From Adenophora triphylla var. japonica (Eukaryota; Streptophyta; Magnoliopsida; Asterales; Campanulaceae), in the NCBI GenBank assembly GCA_022495995.1, contig JAFEMH010000991.1, positions 434,001 to 498,000 of the forward strand: a stretch of 64,000 nt of DNA, read 5' to 3'. The translations under genes were made by a program, and so were the position numbers. This document shows positions 59,580-64,000 of the stretch, piece after piece (positions within the stretch are counted from its first letter, which is position 1; the number at the start of each line of letters is the position of its first letter). Below the pieces are notes generated by a model. It was not told where the DNA came from, made no database searches, and was given only the letters and a program-made list of their open reading frames with translations.

Positions 59580-62500
59580 CCGTTGCCAGTGGTGCCGAAA
59601 TTTCGGACACTTCCTAAATCAATGCCCTCGCTTCCGCCAAGTCTACCCTAATGCCACATTCCCAACACCCCCACCTCCAACAACGACAACTATAACCCCA
59701 ACCCTACTCGGCCACCAAACCGCAACCCAACCCCGTCCAATCCACGTGCCTATACATCAACTACAAACCACAATCCACCTCCAACTTGGTTGTTTGACAG
59801 CGGCGCCATCGATCATGTTACTCACGACCTCAACAACTTGACTCTTCACTTTCCGTATGACGTTACAAAGGAGTTGCTCATTGGTGATGGTTCGGGCCTT
59901 CGCATCTCCCATATCGGTTCTACCTCCCTCTATACTCTTTCTCATTGTTTTACCCTTAATCATGTATGACATATCCCCACTATGTCTCGTAATATAATCT
60001 CTATTTCCAAATTTTGTCGTGATAACAATGTCTCTATTCTCTTCTCATGATTCTTTTCATGTGAAGGACCTTCAAACGGGCACTATCCTTCTTCACGGCA
60101 AGGCTAAATCTGGCGTCTATGAATGTCTTCCTACCCAGTCTGCTATTCGTGTCTCTCCACCAGTGCTCAACTCCGTGTCTCTCTCCAACACCGCTATTTG
60201 GCATCATAGACTAGGACATCCTTCCTCTAGTATTTTACGTCACATTAGTAACTCTTTTCATTTAAATATTCCGAGTTGTTCCTCGTTTTCTTGCAATTCT
60301 TGCAACTACAATAAGAGTCATAAATTGCCTTTTTCAAATTGTACTATAACGTTTTCTGGACCTCAGGATGCCTTATATAGAGATGTTTGGACCTCCCCCC
60401 TGCACTCATTTGATGATTTTAAATATTACATAATTTCAGTTGATCACACTCCAAATACATTTGGCTGTATCCCCTCAAACATAAAAATGATGCTATCTCT
60501 GCTTCATCAATTTCAAAAACTTTGTGGAAATGTTTTTCAAACGTCCCATTATCACTATTTTCAGTGATAACGGTGGCGAATATATTGGTCTTCGCTCCAC
60601 TCTTATCGCTCATAGCATTACTCATCATACGTCCCCTCCTCACACTCCAGAACACAATGGTTACTCTGAATACCGTCATCGACACATACTTGAGACTGGC
60701 TTGTCTCTCCTGTCTCATGCTCATATGCCATCGAAATACTGGACTCTAACCTTTGTTACTGCCTCAAATCTTATCAATCGCATGCCCACGCCTACACTCA
60801 AACTTGCATCTCCCTACTCCACTCTACTTGGTCATCATCCCAATTATCTCAAACTCCGGAGCTTTGGATGTCTCTATTATACCTGGCTTCGTCCGTACAC
60901 CAGTCACAAACTTGATTCTAAATCCCCACCTTGTGTCTTCGTTGGCTACTCACCAACCCAGAGTGCTTATTACTGTTTGGAACCTAAAACCTCCAATATA
61001 TTCCCGGCATGTCAAATTTGTGGAATCACAATTTCCGTTATCTACTCCTACCGCTAGTCCCCTCTCTAATCCCACTTCCACTGTTGATACGTGGTGTACT
61101 TTCCATGTTCCTACCCTAGTCCACCACCCAAATCCCCACAACACGACAGCAACCCACAGTCTCCTGGCCACACCTGAACCAGCCGCACAAACTGATAATC
61201 CTACTGGATCTCCATCCTCCTCGGCCGAATCCCCCACCACCCCACCCGGATCAGCCTCCCTGAGTACCGCACTATGCCGATTCTCCACCAGGCCCATCCC
61301 CACGTGCTTCACACCCTGCCGCAAGCAGAGGCCCTTGGACCAGACTTTAGAACAACATAAAAAAGCCTATCCAAAAATTAAATCTCCAAGCCACCCTTTC
61401 CTCCTCTACAGCTGAACCGAACATTGTGACTTAGGCACTAAAAATACCTGAATGGAGAGCAGCCATGCAGTCTGAATATGAGGCACTTCTTCGCAACATC
61501 ACATGGGATCTCGTTCCATCTACCTCGTCTCAGAATTTGATTGGGTGCAAATGGATTTTCCGGACTAAATATCACCAGATGGGTCTATTGATCGTCACAA
61601 GGCTCGTTTGGTTGCTAAAGGATTCCATCAACGTGTCGGGTTAGATTATTCTGAGACATTTAGTCCCGTTGTTAAATCGGCCACCATTCGCACCAACTTG
61701 TCTCTTGCAACAGTAAATGGTTGGTCAATACGTCTAGTGGATATAAACAATGCATTCTTACAAGGAACCCTTCATGAGGACGTTTTCATGGCCCAACCAC
61801 CAGGTAGATTTTGTCAGTACTACTGAACCTACTCATGTGTGTAAACTCCGTCAGGCAATCTACGGTCTCAAACAAGCACCATGGGCTTGGTATACTGAAC
61901 TCAAAACATATCTCATGCCACTTGGTTTTTCGACTAGTGTCTCTGATACTTCTCTTTTATTCTTATAGTTGCACATCATTTATTGTATGTCGTGGTGTAT
62001 GTTGATGACATAATTATTACTGGATCCGACAAATATATGGTGGACAGGTTTATTTCTCAGCTCTCTTCTCGATTCTCCCTAAAAGACCTTGGTGATTTAT
62101 CGTATTTCCTTGGTGTTGAAGTCCTTCCACACACTTATGGCTTGTTTCTCAGTCAACATAAGTACGTTCAGGAGCTCCTTTCCCGAACAAATATGCTCGA
62201 TGCCAATCCGGTGCCTACACCTATAGTGCCTCATTCGCCGCTGACACTATATGGAGGTTCGCCCATTTCGAATCCATCTGAATACAGAGCCATACTCGAC
62301 ACACTTCAGTATCTTGCCCTAACAAGGTGTGATCTTTCTTTTGCTATAAATCGATTGTCTCAATTTATGCACTGTCTAACTAATTTACATTGGGCTGCTT
62401 TAAAATGAGTTTTGCGTTATTTGGTGGGTACAAGCAAACATGGTCTCCTCACACGACGTGACTCTCCCCTTACTCTACACGCGTTTACAGATGCAGACTA

Positions 62501-62984
62501 GGCGGGAGATAAGGATGATTATATCTCCACAATCGGTTACATTGTATACCTTGATCGTAATCCTATGTCATGGAGCGCTCGCAAACAGAAAACATTGTTC
62601 AGATCCTCCACTGAAGTCGAGCATAGGGCTGTTGCAGCCACTACAGCAGAGGTCTTGTGGTTACAAAATTTGTTGAGTGAATTACATGTTCCTGTCAAGA
62701 TACCGCCCACCATTTACTGTGATAATATGGGTGCAACATATGTAGCTGCAAATCATGTTTTTCACTCCAAAATGAAGCATCTTGGTCTTGACTATCATTT
62801 TGTTCGTGAACAAGTTCAAAACAACAACCTACGTGTCTCTCATATTTCGGGAACAAACCAACTTGTGGATGCCCTCACCAAATCATTACCATGGCCGAGA
62901 TTTCTGGAGTTAATTGCCAAGATTGGACTTACTAACCGATCGTCCATCTTGAGGGAGCATAATAACAATAGAGATCATACGTAA
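59580..62984 (+). pseudogene. Broken gag-pol of the older copia element
   Basis: Only the end of gag remains: zinc knuckle CQWCRNFGHFLNQC at 59584-59625. The N-terminal ~250 codons usual for gag are missing (only ~200 bp separate it from the primer site). Protease: WLFDSGAIDHVTHD near 59787. A TGA interrupts shortly after, near 59967. Pre-integrase: IWHHRLGHPSSSILRHI at about 60200. Integrase: IFSDNGGEYIGLRS near 60560, HTPEHNGYSE near 60640, LRSFGCLYY near 60855. [22 protein letters not shown] from 61608, [18 protein letters not shown] near 61740, YVVVYVDDIIITGSD from 61986. RNase H: SARKQKTLFRSSTEVEHRAV from 62571 and IYCDNMGATYVAANHVFHS near 62713, stop after 62981. At least four frame changes and several stops. 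Non-functional. Confidence 0.9.
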
Positions 62985-63198
62985 TCTTCTTTCTTAATAT
63001 CAATAGAGATCCTACGTGATCTTCATTCCTAATATCAATAGAGATTTTACGTGATCTTCTTTCCTACTTAGTTTAGATATGCAGTAATATTTAATTACTA
63101 TTTCATTTTTCTATTTTAGGTACGAGTCTTAGATTTACTCATGTATAAATACTATCTCAAAAAGATCAATACAATTGAGTTTTCCTTTTATCAAAACC
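62960..63198 (+). repeat. 3' LTR of the older copia element
   Basis: Follows TTGAGGGAGCA, a purine-rich tract at 62949-62959. Contains three 31-bp repeats, ATGTATAAATACTATCTC (possible TATA region, TATAAATA) and ends near TTTATCAAAAC. Confidence 0.75.
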
Positions 63199-63397
63199 TC
63201 TACTGACTACATCGTGTTTTTTTGCTATTATTAAAGGGTATATATATTTAATAAATAAAATGTGAGAACAATTTTAATATCAATCCGACTACATCAAGAT
63301 GATTAAAAGAAATCAAAGAACCTTCCTTAGGCAGTTAAGGCATTCAAAACAAGCAAATAAACCCAACCCCAACCCTTAGTTCCAATGTCAAACCACG
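63199..63397. other. Upstream region of the second NHL gene
   Basis: AT-rich sequence between the copia 3' LTR and the promoter. A possible remnant of original intergenic DNA; nothing else recognised. Confidence 0.5.
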
Positions 63398-63402
63398 TTG
63401 AC
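63398..63402 (+). promoter_or_regulatory. W-box-like TTGAC motif
   Basis: TTGACTCA at 63398-63405 with an inverted GTCAAA (63388-63393) a few bases upstream. TTGAC is the core bound by WRKY factors, which regulate many defence-related NHL genes. Proximity to the TATA box makes it a plausible element, but a 5-bp motif is weak evidence. Confidence 0.35.
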
Positions 63403-63464
63403 TCAGCCTCTACCTGCCGCGTCCTTGCCCTTACGCGTCTTACCAATTCCACTCCCTTGCTCCA

Positions 63465-63471
63465 TTTATAA
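63465..63471 (+). promoter_or_regulatory. TATA box of the NHL2/NHL3-like gene
   Basis: TTTATAA lies 87 bp before the ATG, with a CCAATT box about 23 bp further upstream. Confidence 0.55.
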
Positions 63472-63551
63472 CCCCCACGATAACCCAAACACTTACCTAT
63501 TCAAATCCCCAACTCCATTTTCTCTCTCACACACGCATTTTCACAAACACA

Positions 63552-64000
63552 ATGTCTGCACAACCCCACTTGAACGGCGCCTACTATGGCCCCTCAATCC
63601 CACCGCCAGATCAACCCCGTCGCAAATCCTACCGCGCCGGCCGCAGCGGAGGCGGTGGTTGCAACCCTTTTACCTGGTGTTGCTGCTGTCTCTTTAACTG
63701 TGCACTCAGCTTAGTCCTGCAAATCATAATCGGAATTCTTGTCATCGCCGGCATAGCCGTCTTGATTTTCTGGCTAATTTTCCGCCCCAACGTTCCTAAA
63801 TTCCATGTTACTGATGCTACCCTCACCCAATTCGAGTACACCAACAACACCCTCCGTTATAACCTCGCCCTCAACATGACGTTCCGGAATCCTAACCGCC
63901 GAATTGGGATCTACTACGACAAAATCGACGCCAGAGCTTATTATCACGGCGAGCGATTTGCTGCTACTGAGATACCCAGATTCTATTTGGGTCACAAGAA
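63552..64000 (+). CDS. NDR1/HIN1-like (LEA_2) protein, NHL2/NHL3 type, 5' part
   Basis: The first 149 codons plus two bases; the gene continues beyond the window. The N-terminus is Pro-rich (MSAQPHLNGAYYGPSIPPPD) then basic and Gly-rich. A cysteine cluster (TWCCCCLFNC, residues 41-50) could be S-acylated. One transmembrane segment spans about 55-77 (LVLQIIIGILVIAGIAVLIF). The LEA_2 domain starts after FRPNVPKFHVTDATLTQF (77-94), with the family motif NPNRRIGIYYD at 113-123 and the start of YHGERF...FYLGHKK. Family members are plasma-membrane proteins with their C-terminal part outside the cytosol, several of them induced by pathogens. The ATG is the first in frame and follows a TATA box at a sensible distance. 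Full length is expected near 220-240 residues. Same strand as the NHL1-like gene 42 kb upstream. Confidence 0.93.
   Translation, partial: MSAQPHLNGAYYGPSIPPPDQPRRKSYRAGRSGGGGCNPFTWCCCCLFNCALSLVLQIIIGILVIAGIAVLIFWLIFRPNVPKFHVTDATLTQFEYTNNTLRYNLALNMTFRNPNRRIGIYYDKIDARAYYHGERFAATEIPRFYLGHK

Larger units (their letters stand above)
57765..63198 (+). mobile_element. Old Ty1/copia retrotransposon with insertions in its 5' LTR
   Basis: The 5' LTR (57765-59355, interrupted twice) and 3' LTR (about 62960-63198) share TACGTGATNTTCTTTCCTA-type 31-bp repeats, GTTTACTCATGTATAAATAC-like sequence and the end CAATTGAGTTTTCCTTTTATC. A primer-binding site follows the 5' LTR. The interior encodes a truncated gag and a full but broken pol. 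The start is approximate and no target duplication could be paired. Confidence 0.85.

Overview
This window looks like a repeat-rich euchromatic stretch of a flowering-plant genome, most probably a eudicot. The evidence is an AT-rich background, Arabidopsis-type TTTAGGG telomeric repeats, plant-lineage LTR retrotransposons (Ty1/copia and Ty3/gypsy Tat type), CACTA, hAT and Stowaway-like DNA elements, and two intron-poor NDR1/HIN1-like (NHL) genes. I cannot name the family or species. Only two host genes are supported: a complete NHL1/NHL12-type gene at 20919-21542 (+), and the first 149 codons of an NHL2/NHL3-type gene that starts at 63552 (+) and runs off the right edge. Almost everything else is mobile or repetitive DNA.

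Layout. 1-14 kb: small DNA elements (Stowaway-like MITEs, hAT-like remnants, a 378-bp foldback element), a 3.26-kb probable solo LTR (4398-7660), a minisatellite between inverted arms (10411-10893), and a 673-bp tandem duplication whose breakpoint lies inside a CACTA-type MITE. 14.1-19.3 kb: a fold-back block of telomere-like repeats, (TTTAGGG)n followed by (CCCTAAA)n, embedded in a satellite with ~167-bp units (about 20 copies). The array abuts ~15 short palindromes that end in a CACTA terminus. 20-25 kb: the first NHL gene, with a Stowaway-like MITE just upstream of its TATA box, then more MITEs. 25.2-30.5 kb: a 5.0-kb CACTA element with clean 30-bp terminal inverted repeats, inserted in a Stowaway-like MITE. 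It carries host-like exon fragments, one of which resembles plant MED12.

33.4-47.7 kb: a 14.3-kb Ty3/gypsy element of the Tat lineage with 1.74-kb LTRs and ACAAG target duplication. Its gag-pol is badly decayed. Downstream of pol it has an antisense gene with a plant-mobile-domain/DUF7745-like product, and a minisatellite in the 3' region. 48.1-54.5 kb: a hAT-like element with 8-bp target duplication, itself split by a 5.1-kb minus-strand Ty1/copia element whose gag-pol frame has two nonsense codons and two out-of-frame patches. 57.8-63.2 kb: a second, older Ty1/copia element on the plus strand. Its 5' LTR contains two further insertions, a 719-bp hAT MITE and a 657-bp solo LTR.

The two NHL genes probably form an old tandem pair: in Arabidopsis the NHL1-type and NHL2-type genes are adjacent. 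Here about 42 kb of nested transposons lie between them. The NHL products are predicted membrane-anchored LEA_2-domain proteins of the defence/stress-associated family. The remaining coding remnants are transposon proteins and captured exons with no evident joint pathway.
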